From: Rhodopseudomonas_A sp036404135 | Lineage (GTDB): Bacteria; Pseudomonadota; Alphaproteobacteria; Rhizobiales; Xanthobacteraceae | Direction of reading: 5' to 3' | Assembly: GCF_036404135.1 (NCBI RefSeq) | Contig: NZ_DASWPE010000096.1 | Coordinates: 38,558-102,557, forward strand | DNA length: 64,000 bases | In this document: positions 7,200-15,884 of the stretch, one piece after another | How positions within the stretch are numbered: position 1 is the first letter of the stretch | How the letters are laid out: each line of letters opens with the position of its first letter | Translations under genes and position numbers: made by a program | The notes under the pieces: generated by a model | The model's database searches: none | Told to the model about the DNA's origin: nothing | The model's input: only the letters and a program-made list of their open reading frames with translations

Positions 7200-8591
7200 A
7201 TGGCCATCACGCCGCTGAAGGTCAGCCGCCCCGGCGGGGCGCCCGCCATTCCGGACGTCGCCGAGGAGGGCCCGATCGAGCAGGTCCGCTACGCCTGCGC
7301 GCTCGGCGCGATGCAGACGGTGGCGGCGATCCCCCGCGCCATTGCCATCACCCATTGCGGTCCGGGCTGCGCCGACAAGCAATGCGGCGCGCTCGCTTTC
7401 AACAACGCCTATCAGGGCGGCGGCTGGGGTGGTCTTGGCGTTGCGCCGAGCACTAACGCCACCCAGCGCGAGGTGATCTTCGGTGGCGAGGACCGGCTGC
7501 GCGAGCTGATCACCCACACGCTGGAGCTGATGGAAGCCGATCTGTTCGTCGTGCTCACCGGCTGCATTCCCGATCTGATCGGCGACGACGTGCCGGCGGT
7601 GGTGAAGGAATTCCAGGCCCGCGGCGCGCCGCTGGTGCATGCCGGCACCGGCGGATTCCGTGGTAACAACTATTTCGGCCACGAGGTGGTCACCCGCGCC
7701 ATCATTGACCAGTTCGCCGGCCCCTATGGCGGGCCGCGCGAAGCCGGCCTGGTCAATCTGTGGTCCGCTTTGCCCTATCAGGATCCGTTCTGGCGCGGCG
7801 ATCTGGTCGAACTGAAGCGGCTGCTCGAAGGCATCGGCCTGCGCGTCAACGTGCTGTTCGGGGCGGGCTCGGCCGGCGTGTCGGAATGGCGGGCCATCCC
7901 GCGCGCCCAGTTCAACCTCGTGCTGTCGCCCTGGCTCGGGCTGGCGACGGCGCAGCATCTGCAAGAGACCTACGGCCAGCCCTTCCTGCATGAGCCGGTG
8001 CCGCCGATCGGCGGCCGGCAGACCAGCGGGTTTCTTCGCCGGGTGGCCGCCTATGCCGGCCTGCCCGAGGCGCAGACAGCCGCCTTCATTGAAGCCGAGG
8101 AGTGCGACTACTACGGCTATATCGAGGCGTTCTCGGAATTCTATTCGCAGTATCGCTGGGGCCTGCCGGCGCGGTTTGCCGCGGTGGGAGACGCCGCCAC
8201 CACGCTTGCACTCTCTAGCTTCGCGGTGCGTCAGCTCGGCCTGATGCCGGCCTGCGTGGTGGTGACCGACAATACGCCCGCCGAACATCGCGATGCGGTG
8301 CGCGCCGCTTTCCTGGCGCTTGATCACGACGTCTCGATCGAACCGCATTTCGCCGAGGACAGCTACGCCGTCCACGCCGCGATCCGCGCCGTCGATTTCG
8401 GTCGCAAGCCGCCGCTGATCTTCGGCACCACCTGGGAACGCGATCTCGCCAAGGAGCTGCGTGGCTTCATCCTCGAAGTCGGCTTCCCGGCGTCCTACGA
8501 GGTGGTGCTGTCGCGTGGCTATGCCGGCTATCGCGGGGCGCTCGGTCTGATCGAACGCATTTACACCACCGCGATCAGCCGCAGCGCCTGA
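7200..8591 (+). CDS. Nitrogenase-like beta (K) subunit
   Basis: 463 aa from the ATG at 7200, two bases after the D-subunit stop. Cys33 (YACALGAMQ), Cys57 (HCGPGCADKQC) and Cys122 (TGCIPDLIGDD) correspond to NifK Cys70, Cys95 and Cys153, so the bridging P-cluster should form with the D subunit. Cys53 and Cys62 are additional. The chain is shorter than NifK, as usual in the nitrogenase-like groups. With D it should form a D2K2 tetramer in the cytoplasm, needing electrons from an iron protein encoded elsewhere. Assignment to the methylthio-alkane-reductase branch rests on the sulfur-metabolism neighbours and overall look; a phylogeny would decide. Confidence 0.8.
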   Translation: MAITPLKVSRPGGAPAIPDVAEEGPIEQVRYACALGAMQTVAAIPRAIAITHCGPGCADKQCGALAFNNAYQGGGWGGLGVAPSTNATQREVIFGGEDRLRELITHTLELMEADLFVVLTGCIPDLIGDDVPAVVKEFQARGAPLVHAGTGGFRGNNYFGHEVVTRAIIDQFAGPYGGPREAGLVNLWSALPYQDPFWRGDLVELKRLLEGIGLRVNVLFGAGSAGVSEWRAIPRAQFNLVLSPWLGLATAQHLQETYGQPFLHEPVPPIGGRQTSGFLRRVAAYAGLPEAQTAAFIEAEECDYYGYIEAFSEFYSQYRWGLPARFAAVGDAATTLALSSFAVRQLGLMPACVVVTDNTPAEHRDAVRAAFLALDHDVSIEPHFAEDSYAVHAAIRAVDFGRKPPLIFGTTWERDLAKELRGFILEVGFPASYEVVLSRGYAGYRGALGLIERIYTTAISRSA

Positions 8592-8716
8592 TACGAGCCG
8601 GGCGGTGCATCGACGGCAGATCTCCTGCACGCGGACGTTGATAGATCCTTTGGCATGGCCTCGAGACGCGAGCAGCGCGGCGACGCGATGGTCGGCGAGT
8701 CAAATGGTGATGGTCC

Positions 8717-8734
8717 GGCGGCGGCGCCGCCGCC
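8717..8734. repeat. Perfect 18-bp GC palindrome after the D/K genes
   Basis: GGCGGCGGCGCCGCCGCC reads identically on both strands, about 125 bp after the K stop. It could form a hairpin that slows transcription or protects mRNA. There is no T-run, so it is not a classical terminator. Confidence 0.3.
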
Positions 8735-8820
8735 AAGAAAACGCCGAACCGGGACGGCCTCGGAAATTCGTGATTAGATGATGTCGCAATCTGCGATCTC
8801 CAACACGACCAACGATTGGA

Positions 8821-9372
8821 ATGAATATGTCGCGCGTATCGATCAAGACCAAGGCTGATTTGCCTGCCTCGCTGCACCCGCTGTGGGACCGCATGGAAAG
8901 TTACGGCGCTTTCGCCAGCCAGTCCGGCGCGATGGCGCATCGTCCGCCGATCTTTCAGCACATGTGGTCGCTGCTGGTCGCGTTAGCCGATGACGGGGTG
9001 ATTGCGAAGCGGCATCTGGAACTTGCGCTGGTGACGGTGTCGTTGCTCAACCAGTGCAGCTATTGCGTCTCGCATCACACGCCGAAGCTGGCGATCCAGG
9101 GCGTCTCCGAGGCCGGCGCCGAGCGGCTGCTGGACTACCAGGACCATCCCGAATTGAACGAGGTCGATAGATTGGTGGTCGAATATGCGATCACCGTGAC
9201 CAACAATTGGAACCGGACCCGCGACGAGATCTTCGCGCGATTGCGCGCGCATTTCACGGAGCCGCAGATCGTTGAATTGACTTGGCGCATCGCGCTGTGC
9301 GGGGCGTTCAATCGGTTCAACGATATTCTGCAGGTTGATGTTCCTGAGGTGGCACAGGCTGCGGCGGAATAG
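8821..9372 (+). CDS. AhpD-like / carboxymuconolactone decarboxylase-family protein
   Basis: 183 aa, all-helical AhpD fold. The redox motif is C-x-x-C in NQCSYCVSHHTP, including the downstream His typical of AhpD-like peroxidase or thiol-disulfide proteins. It starts at ATG 8821, with a second in-frame ATG two codons on. It lies 229 bp after the nitrogenase-like K gene on the same strand, so it may be co-transcribed or have its own promoter. A role in peroxide or thiol stress around an oxygen-sensitive metalloenzyme would fit, but this is inference; the family also includes decarboxylases. Confidence 0.75.
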   Translation: MNMSRVSIKTKADLPASLHPLWDRMESYGAFASQSGAMAHRPPIFQHMWSLLVALADDGVIAKRHLELALVTVSLLNQCSYCVSHHTPKLAIQGVSEAGAERLLDYQDHPELNEVDRLVVEYAITVTNNWNRTRDEIFARLRAHFTEPQIVELTWRIALCGAFNRFNDILQVDVPEVAQAAAE

Positions 9373-9538
9373 AACGGCAAGTAGCTGCTCCAGCCGCCTC
9401 GCTGATCGGCTGTTCCACATCGCAACCAGTCGGTGCGATTGCATTCGTCGTACACGCATTCGCATCGCTCTGACAAAAATGGCCTGCGTTGCTTTCGCCG
9501 GCGAGCCGATCGTGCTCCACACCCCGGTCAATTTGAAA

Positions 9539-9568
9539 TTGACCATTGCAGCAACACGCCTCGATATA
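9539..9568 (+). promoter_or_regulatory. Candidate promoter of transporter 1
   Basis: TTGACC (9539-9544) and GATATA (9563-9568) are separated by 18 bp, about 70 bp before the first binding-protein gene, in a locally AT-richer stretch. Pattern match only. Confidence 0.3.
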
Positions 9569-9639
9569 CGTAAAGGTATTCTAGGCGAGCGAAGCGCCGC
9601 CTGGATTGAAATCTTCACGATCAATCTCACGGGGGACGG

Positions 9640-11295
9640 ATGCTGCACGAGCGATCCGCGCAACGCGCGACTGGATTTAGGCCGCGGTCCGACGCCACGC
9701 GGTGGCGTAGCTGGGCGTCCGCCGCGGCGATGGCGGCGGTGCTGCTGCTGTCGGCGCCGGCATTCTCCGAAGCCCCGCAGCCCGGCGGAACGCTGACCGC
9801 AATCATCCAGCCGGAGCCGGTGATCCTGACCGCTGCGATCAACACCGCGGCGCCGACCGGGACGATCAGCGGCAATGTATTCGACGGCCTGGTCGATTAC
9901 GACACCAATCTCAAGCCCGTTCCGGCGCTGGCGGAAAGCTGGGAGACCTCGGCGGACGGGCTGTCGTTCACGCTGCATCTGCGCAAGGGCGTGCTCTGGC
10001 ACGACGGCCAGCCGTTCACCTCCGCCGACGTGAAGTGGACGCTGGAAAACGTTTGGAAGACCATTCATCCGCGCAACCAGGCGACCTTTGCAAAGGTCAG
10101 CGCGGTGGAGACCCCCGACGAGGCGACGGTGATCCTGCGGCTCAGCGAACCCTCGGTGGCGATCCTAAGCTCGATCAACTCCAACGGCGCGCAGGTGCTG
10201 CCGAAGCATCTCTATGAAGGCACCGACATTCTCAACAACCCCTACAACAACAAGCCGGTCGGCACCGGACCGTTCGTGTTCAAGGAATGGAAGAAGGGCG
10301 AGTACATCCTGCTCGAGAAGAATCCGAATTATTGGGACAAGGGCAAGCCCTATCTCGACAAGGTGATCTACAAGGTGGTGCCGGATGCCGCGGCGCGCTC
10401 CGCGGGCCTCGAGAAGGGCGAGATCCAGTATGGCACGCTGAGCCCGGTGCCGCTGAAAGACGCCGAGCGTCTCGGCAAGCTTCCCTCTTTGAAGATCGAA
10501 ACCGCCGGATACGAATGGTTGTCGCCGTTCCTGTTTCTCGATTTCAACGTCGAGCGCGGCCCCTTGAAGGACGTGCGGGTGCGCCATGCGCTGGCCCGCG
10601 CGATCGATCGCAAGGCGATTGCCAATGTGGTCTGGTACGGCTTTGCCAAGCCGGCGAACAGCCCGATCCCCTCGACGCTGGCGGCCTTCCATGATGCCAG
10701 CGCGCCGAGCGATCCGTTCGACGTGAAATCGGCAGACGCGCTGCTCGACGAGGCAGGCTTCAAGCGCGGCGCCGACGGCAATCGCTTCACGCTGTTCATC
10801 GATTACATTCCCTATGGCGACGATTTCAAACGCACCTCGGAATACGTCAAGCAGGCGCTGAAGCGGGTTGGCGTCGACGTCACCATCCGCACCCAGGACA
10901 CCGCAGCCTACACCAAGCGGGTCTATGGCGACCGTGACTTCGATCTATCGATCACCTGGTTTGCCGCCTTCTCCGATCCGCAGATCGGCGTCACCCGCGC
11001 CTACTGGTCGGCCTCGGTCGGCAAGAACATCCCCTGGACCAACGGCTCGGGCTACAGCAGTCCGCAGGTCGATCAGATCATCTCCCAGGTGCAGGGCGAA
11101 GCCGATCCGCAGAAACGCATCGCGCTCTTCAAGGAGTTTCAGAAAATCGTGCTCACCGATCTGCCGACGCTGCCGCTGGTCGAGTTGAAATTTTTCACGG
11201 TGCAGGCTGCTAATCTGAAAACCCTGACGATCCGTGGCGACCAGGTCTATGGCAGCTTCCGCGACTTCTGGTTCGAGGCGCCGAAGCAGAACTGA
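9640..11295 (+). CDS. Dpp-type ABC transporter periplasmic binding protein 1A (SBP_bac_5)
   Basis: 551 aa with a long N-terminus containing a hydrophobic core (AAAMAAVLLLSAPAFSEA) that fits a Sec signal peptide. The mature part has hallmarks of peptide/nickel/opine binding proteins: GGTLTAI, LAESWETS.DG..FTLHLRKGVLWHDGQPFTSADV, GTGPFVFKEW and LDEAGFKRG. Ribosome binding: GGGGGACGG directly before ATG. It is followed by a second, closely related binding protein and then two permeases and two ATPases on the same strand. The ligand cannot be read from sequence; location beside the sulfur locus makes a sulfur compound or peptide possible. Confidence 0.88.
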   Translation: MLHERSAQRATGFRPRSDATRWRSWASAAAMAAVLLLSAPAFSEAPQPGGTLTAIIQPEPVILTAAINTAAPTGTISGNVFDGLVDYDTNLKPVPALAESWETSADGLSFTLHLRKGVLWHDGQPFTSADVKWTLENVWKTIHPRNQATFAKVSAVETPDEATVILRLSEPSVAILSSINSNGAQVLPKHLYEGTDILNNPYNNKPVGTGPFVFKEWKKGEYILLEKNPNYWDKGKPYLDKVIYKVVPDAAARSAGLEKGEIQYGTLSPVPLKDAERLGKLPSLKIETAGYEWLSPFLFLDFNVERGPLKDVRVRHALARAIDRKAIANVVWYGFAKPANSPIPSTLAAFHDASAPSDPFDVKSADALLDEAGFKRGADGNRFTLFIDYIPYGDDFKRTSEYVKQALKRVGVDVTIRTQDTAAYTKRVYGDRDFDLSITWFAAFSDPQIGVTRAYWSASVGKNIPWTNGSGYSSPQVDQIISQVQGEADPQKRIALFKEFQKIVLTDLPTLPLVELKFFTVQAANLKTLTIRGDQVYGSFRDFWFEAPKQN

Positions 11296-11297
11296 AC

Positions 11298-11375
11298 ATG
11301 CATCTGTTGAATAATCTGCTGTTGCTCCTGCTGATCCTCGGTCTCATCGCCGCGAGGAAAGGATATCTGACATGA
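11298..11375 (+). CDS. Putative 25-residue single-helix membrane peptide between tandem binding proteins
   Basis: The ATG at 11298 starts two bases after the stop of binding protein 1A. The frame encodes 25 residues beginning MHLLNN, then an almost unbroken Leu/Ile/Gly/Ala core (LLLLLLILGLIAA) and a basic end (RKGYLT). This is the profile of one transmembrane helix with a positive cytoplasmic tail. Its TGA overlaps the ATG of binding protein 1B (ATGA at 11372-11375), the junction typical of translational coupling. The Shine-Dalgarno before the peptide is weak, whereas AGGAAAGGA inside it serves gene 1B. It could be a transporter accessory microprotein or a chance leader ORF. Confidence 0.4.
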   Translation: MHLLNNLLLLLLILGLIAARKGYLT

Positions 11376-12985
11376 CATCGATCGGTTCAAAGTCGCGCGC
11401 CTGGCTCGCCGCGCTCGCCGTCGCCGCGCTGGCGACCGCGCCATCGCTGGCCGCCGAGTCGCCGAAGGCGGGCGGCACGCTGACCGCGATCGTGCAGCCG
11501 GAGCCGGTGACGCTGACGCCGGCCACCAACACCGCGCAGCCGACCCAGGTGATCGCCGGCAATATTTTCGACGGGCTGGTTTATTACGACCTCGATCTGA
11601 AGCCGCAACCCTCCTTGGCAACGAGCTGGTCGGTCGCGCCCGATGGACTGACCATCAGCTTCAGGCTGCGCAGCGGCGTGAAATGGCACGACGGCCAGCC
11701 GTTCTCTGCGGCCGACGTCAAATGGAGCCTGGAGAACGTCTGGAAGACCATTCATCCGCGCAACAAGGCGATCTTCGAGAACGTCTCCAGCGTCGAGACG
11801 CCCGACGAGCAGACCGTGATCCTGCATCTGTCGAAGCCGTCGCTGCCGATCCTCAGCGTGATCAACGGCGTCGGCGCGCCGATCTTGCCGAAACATCTCT
11901 ATGAAGGCACCGACGTCCTCAACAATCCCTTCAACAACAAGCCAGTCGGTACCGGCGCCTTCGTCTTCAAAGAGTGGAAGAGGGGCGAATATGTCGTCCT
12001 GGAACGCAACCCGGATTACTGGGAGCCGAACAAGCCTTATCTCGACAAGATCGTGTTCAAGGTGATTCCGGACGCCGGCGCCCGCGCCGCCGCGATCGAG
12101 AAGGGCGCGGTGCAATACGCCGCCTTCAATGCGGTACCGTTCCGCGACGTCGAGCGGCTGGCCAGGCTGCCGAGCCTCAAGGTCGACACCCGCGGCTATG
12201 ATTGGCTGTCGCCGCTGCTCTATCTCGACTTCAATGTCGACAATCCCTATCTGAAAGATAGTCGGGTGCGCCAGGCAATCGCTCATGCGATCGACAAGGA
12301 GGCGATCGGCAAGGTGGTTTGGTACGGTTACGGCAAGCCGGCGGTCAGTCCGGTGCCGTCGACCTTGACCGCGTTCCACGATGCCAGCGTGGCGCAATAT
12401 CCGTTCGACCTGAAGAAGGCCGAAGCCCTGCTCGACGAGGCCGGTTTCAAGCGCGGCAACGATGGGGTACGCTTCACGTTGAACCACGACTTTTTGCCCT
12501 ATGGCGACGACTACAAGCGCACCGGCGAGTATCTGAAGCAGGCGCTGAAGCGGGTCGGCATCGAGGTCAACATCCGCAGCCAGGACTCCGCGGCCTTCAT
12601 CAAGCGGGTTTATGCCGATCGCGATTTCGATATTGCGAGTTCGTGGAATGGCGCGTTCCCCGATCCGCAGATCGGCGTGGTGCGGGCCTATTGGTCGGGC
12701 TGGCTCGGCACCAAGACACCGTGGACCAACGGCTCGGGCTATCGCAATGCCGAGGTCGACAGCCTCATTCAGGCCGCCGCGATCGAAGGCGATCCGGCCA
12801 AACGCGTCGAAGACTTCAACCGCTTCCAGCAGATCGTGCTGCGCGAGCTGCCGACCCTGCCGCTGTTGGAACTGCACTTCTTCACCATCCATGCGGCGGC
12901 ACTGAAGGGCGCGGTGTCGCAGGCCGATCACTCCTACGGGTCGCTGAAGAATGCCTGGTTCGACACTTCGCCGGCACAGAACTGA
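11372..12985 (+). CDS. Dpp-type ABC transporter periplasmic binding protein 1B (SBP_bac_5)
   Basis: 537 aa. The signal peptide ends about residue 27 (AALAVAALATAPSLAAES). It is collinear with protein 1A along its length, sharing for example NVWKTIHPRN, LPKHLYEGTD and LDEAGFKRG, so it is a tandem duplicate that has diverged in many surface positions. Two binding proteins feeding one permease usually means a broadened ligand range. It starts at the ATG overlapping the stop of the 25-residue ORF, with strong ribosome-binding sequence AGGAAAGGA 8-9 bases upstream. The permease gene follows 15 bp after its stop. Confidence 0.88.
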   Translation: MTSIGSKSRAWLAALAVAALATAPSLAAESPKAGGTLTAIVQPEPVTLTPATNTAQPTQVIAGNIFDGLVYYDLDLKPQPSLATSWSVAPDGLTISFRLRSGVKWHDGQPFSAADVKWSLENVWKTIHPRNKAIFENVSSVETPDEQTVILHLSKPSLPILSVINGVGAPILPKHLYEGTDVLNNPFNNKPVGTGAFVFKEWKRGEYVVLERNPDYWEPNKPYLDKIVFKVIPDAGARAAAIEKGAVQYAAFNAVPFRDVERLARLPSLKVDTRGYDWLSPLLYLDFNVDNPYLKDSRVRQAIAHAIDKEAIGKVVWYGYGKPAVSPVPSTLTAFHDASVAQYPFDLKKAEALLDEAGFKRGNDGVRFTLNHDFLPYGDDYKRTGEYLKQALKRVGIEVNIRSQDSAAFIKRVYADRDFDIASSWNGAFPDPQIGVVRAYWSGWLGTKTPWTNGSGYRNAEVDSLIQAAAIEGDPAKRVEDFNRFQQIVLRELPTLPLLELHFFTIHAAALKGAVSQADHSYGSLKNAWFDTSPAQN

Positions 12986-13000
12986 CGGACCCGCTGAGCC

Positions 13001-13981
13001 ATGACCTCGACAACGGCGAGTTATCTGGCGCGCAGGGGCCTGCAACTCGTGCTGGTGGTGTTCGGCATCGCGGTGATCAACTTCTTCCTGCTGCATCTGG
13101 CGCCGGGCGACGCGGCGCAGGTGCTGGCCGGGGAGGCCGGTGCGGCGACCCCGGACTATCTCGCCGCATTGCGCAAGCAATTCGGGCTCGATCAATCGCT
13201 GCCAATGCAGTTCGTGGTTTACTTGCGCAACCTTGCGACGTTCAATCTCGGCTACTCGTTCCGCCAGGGCATGCTGGTCGCCGAATTGATCGTGCAGCGA
13301 TTGCCGGCGACGCTGCTGCTGATGGGGGCGGCGATCAGCTTCGCGTTGCTGGCGGGATCGGCGCTCGGCGTCGCCGCCGCGCGGAGCGCTGGTCGCGCTG
13401 CCGATACGCTGATTTCCACGGTCGCGCTGTTGTTCTACGCCACCCCGGTGTTCTGGACCGGGATCATGCTGATCGTGGTGTTCTCGGTGTGGCTCGATTG
13501 GCTGCCGGTCGGCGGCATGGCGAGCATCGAGAAGGGCTATAGCGGCGTTGCCTATTTCTCGGACGTTGCGCAGCATCTGATCCTGCCGGCGGCGACACTC
13601 GGGCTGTTCTTCCTCGCGGTCTATGCGCGGCTGATGCGGGCGGCGATGATCGACGTGCAGGGCCAGGATTTCGTCCGCACTGCGGTGGCCAAGGGCGTGC
13701 GGCCCGGCCGGATCGGCCGACGGCACGTCTTGCGCAACGCGCTACTGCCGGTGGTGACGATGCTCGGCGTGCAGGTCGGCTCGGTGCTCGGCGGCGCGAT
13801 CCTGGTCGAGACGGTGTTCTCGTGGCCGGGGCTCGGCCGGCTGGCCTTCGAATCGCTGTTTCAACGCGATCTCAATTTGCTGCTCGGCATTCTGCTGTGC
13901 AGCTCGGTGGTCGTGGTGATCGCCAACATCCTGATCGATCTGCTGTATACCGTGCTCGATCCGCGCATCGAGCTCGGCTGA
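13001..13981 (+). CDS. Dpp-type ABC transporter permease 1B (DppB-like)
   Basis: 326 aa inner-membrane permease with about six hydrophobic helices. The N-terminal signature is LVVFGIAVINFFLLHLAPGDAAQVLAG. The ATPase-contacting EAA-type loop is near FVRTAVAKGV..IGRRHVLRNALLP, and the C-terminus ends DLLYTVLDPRIELG as in DppB/OppB. Its stop overlaps the start of permease 1C by one base (TGATG), indicating coupled translation. It forms the channel together with 1C. Confidence 0.9.
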   Translation: MTSTTASYLARRGLQLVLVVFGIAVINFFLLHLAPGDAAQVLAGEAGAATPDYLAALRKQFGLDQSLPMQFVVYLRNLATFNLGYSFRQGMLVAELIVQRLPATLLLMGAAISFALLAGSALGVAAARSAGRAADTLISTVALLFYATPVFWTGIMLIVVFSVWLDWLPVGGMASIEKGYSGVAYFSDVAQHLILPAATLGLFFLAVYARLMRAAMIDVQGQDFVRTAVAKGVRPGRIGRRHVLRNALLPVVTMLGVQVGSVLGGAILVETVFSWPGLGRLAFESLFQRDLNLLLGILLCSSVVVVIANILIDLLYTVLDPRIELG

Positions 13982-14862
13982 TGGCGCTGATCGATATCGC
14001 CAATGGTTTGCCACGAGCCCGCGTGGGACGCAGCCACTTGTTGGTGCGGGCCGCGCGACAGCCATCAGCCTTGGTCGGTGCGCTGTTGCTCGGCGTCATC
14101 ATCGGCGTGGCTGCATTTGCCGACCAGATCTTTCCCGGCGATCCGCTGGATTTTGCGGGGCAGCCGTTCCTGCGGCCCGGCGCCGATCCGGCGTTCTGGC
14201 TTGGCACCGACATGCTCGGTCGCGATCTGGCGTCGGGCATCGCGCATGGCGCGCGGGTGTCGCTACTGATCGGCGCCGTCGCCACCGCCGTGTCGCTTGT
14301 GATCGGCGTCGGCGTCGGTGCGATCGCGGGTTACTACGGCGGCAAGCTCGACGCGGCGTTGATGCGGTTCACCGAGTTTTTCCAGACCATTCCGCAATTT
14401 CTGTTCGCTCTGACCATCGTCGCGATCCTGCAGCCGACGATTCCGACCATCGTCGGCGCCATCGGCGTCACCGCCTGGCCGAGCCTGGCGCGGCTGGTGC
14501 GCGCCGAGATCCTGAAACTGCGCCATGGCGACATGGTGCAGGCGACGATCGCGCTCGGCGCCTCCGATCTGCGGATCATCTTTCTGCACCTGTTGCCGAA
14601 CACGTTGGCGCCGATCATTGTCTCCGGCTCGGTGATGGTCGCAACCGCGATCCTCACTGAATCAAGTCTGGCGTTTCTCGGCCTCGGCGACCCCAATGTG
14701 GTGAGCTGGGGCGGCATGGTCGGAGCCGGGCGCGAGGTGCTGCGCTCGGACTGGTACATCGCGACGTTGCCCGGGATCGCCATCGTGATCGCCGTACTGG
14801 CGTTGAACCTGCTCGGCGACGGACTGAACGACGCCATCGATCCGAAGCAGGAGCGGCGGTAA
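13981..14862 (+). CDS. Dpp-type ABC transporter permease 1C (DppC-like)
   Basis: 293 aa from the ATG overlapping the previous stop. DppC signatures: FWLGTDMLGRDLASGIAHGARVSLLIG, then an EAA loop (LRHGDMVQATIALGASDLRIIFLHLLPN), SSLAFLGLGDPNVVSWGGM, and the C-terminal GDGLNDAIDPK. It heterodimerises with permease 1B. Its TAA overlaps the next ATG (TAATG), so ATPase 1D is coupled to it. Confidence 0.9.
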   Translation: MALIDIANGLPRARVGRSHLLVRAARQPSALVGALLLGVIIGVAAFADQIFPGDPLDFAGQPFLRPGADPAFWLGTDMLGRDLASGIAHGARVSLLIGAVATAVSLVIGVGVGAIAGYYGGKLDAALMRFTEFFQTIPQFLFALTIVAILQPTIPTIVGAIGVTAWPSLARLVRAEILKLRHGDMVQATIALGASDLRIIFLHLLPNTLAPIIVSGSVMVATAILTESSLAFLGLGDPNVVSWGGMVGAGREVLRSDWYIATLPGIAIVIAVLALNLLGDGLNDAIDPKQERR

Positions 14863-15884
14863 TGGTCGACGCACCGGCATTGTCGGTCGAGGGGCTGACC
14901 GTCAAATTCGCCGATCGGGGCGGCGACCTGACCGCCGTCAGCAGTCTCGATTTTGAATTGGCACGCGGCGAAACGCTGGCGCTGGTCGGCGAATCCGGAT
15001 GCGGCAAGTCGCTGACCGCGCTGGCTCTGCTCGGCCTGGTCAACCCGCCGGGACGGCTCGAAGGCCGTGCAATCCGGCTCGACGGCCGCGACATCCTCGG
15101 GCTGCGCGGCGAAGCGATGCGGCGACTGCGCGGCAACCGCATCGCGATGATCTTTCAGGAGCCGATGACGGCGCTGAACCCGGTGCTCAGCATCGGCGCG
15201 CAGATCGTCGAGGCGATCCGCGAACATGAGCGCATTTCCCGTCCGGCCGCGCGCGAGCGGGCGGTGGCGCTGCTCGATCGGGTGCGGATTCCCGATCCGC
15301 GCCGCCGTTTCGACGACTATCCGCACCGGCTATCCGGCGGCATGCGGCAGCGCGTGATGATCGCGATCGCACTGGCCTGTTCGCCGTCGGTGTTGGTGGC
15401 CGACGAGCCGACCACCGCGCTCGACGTCACCATCCAGGCGCAGATTCTCGAACTGATCGACGAACTGAAGCGCGAGACCGGCGCCGCCGTATTGCTGATC
15501 ACCCACGATCTCGGTGTGGTGGCAGAGCACGCCGATCGTGTGTTGGTGATGTATGGCGGCTGCAAGGTCGAGGAGCGCGCCACCGCCGATCTGTTGCGGA
15601 CGCCGCTGCATCCCTACACCCGCGGTTTGATCGCGGCCCGTCCGCGACTCGGTGTTGACAACGGCTTTCGGGCGCGGCTCACCGAAATTCCCGGGATGGT
15701 GCCGTCGCTGCGCGAGATGCCGCGCGGCTGCCGCTTCGCGCCACGTTGTCCGCTGGCGATCGACGCCTGCCGTATCGCTGCGCCGCCGTTGATCCCGGTC
15801 GGCGCGGGGGGATCTGTGGCCTGTCTCAGAATCGAGGAATCGCGTGTTTCAGAGTTCGCATCCGGTGGTGCCGGCGCATCTTGA
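14862..15884 (+). CDS. Dpp-type ABC transporter ATPase 1D (DppD-like)
   Basis: 340 aa cytoplasmic nucleotide-binding subunit. Walker A GESGCGKS (about residues 44-51), Q-loop IFQEPMTALNP, signature LSGGMRQR, Walker B VLVADEP, and the switch His in LLITHDLG. The C-terminal oligopeptide/dipeptide extension includes the cysteine pattern GCRFAPRCPLAIDAC, which in some family members binds an Fe-S cluster. Its 3' end overlaps ATPase 1F by 41 bp. Confidence 0.9.
   Translation: MVDAPALSVEGLTVKFADRGGDLTAVSSLDFELARGETLALVGESGCGKSLTALALLGLVNPPGRLEGRAIRLDGRDILGLRGEAMRRLRGNRIAMIFQEPMTALNPVLSIGAQIVEAIREHERISRPAARERAVALLDRVRIPDPRRRFDDYPHRLSGGMRQRVMIAIALACSPSVLVADEPTTALDVTIQAQILELIDELKRETGAAVLLITHDLGVVAEHADRVLVMYGGCKVEERATADLLRTPLHPYTRGLIAARPRLGVDNGFRARLTEIPGMVPSLREMPRGCRFAPRCPLAIDACRIAAPPLIPVGAGGSVACLRIEESRVSEFASGGAGAS

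Noticed and set aside
5662..8591. Interpretation as true nitrogenase nifDK or as light-independent protochlorophyllide reductase
   Set aside because: Catalytic Gln191/His195/His442 equivalents are absent and no nif or bch genes are near; the sulfur neighbours favour a methylthio-alkane-reductase-like role.
7134..8630. Long reverse-strand open frame across the K gene
   Set aside because: Shadow frame of a GC-rich gene; the forward product has the conserved cysteines and fold.
11387..13726. 779-codon reverse-strand open frame across binding protein 1B and permease 1B
   Set aside because: Arg/Asp/His-rich low-complexity translation typical of antisense frames; both forward genes are unmistakable.
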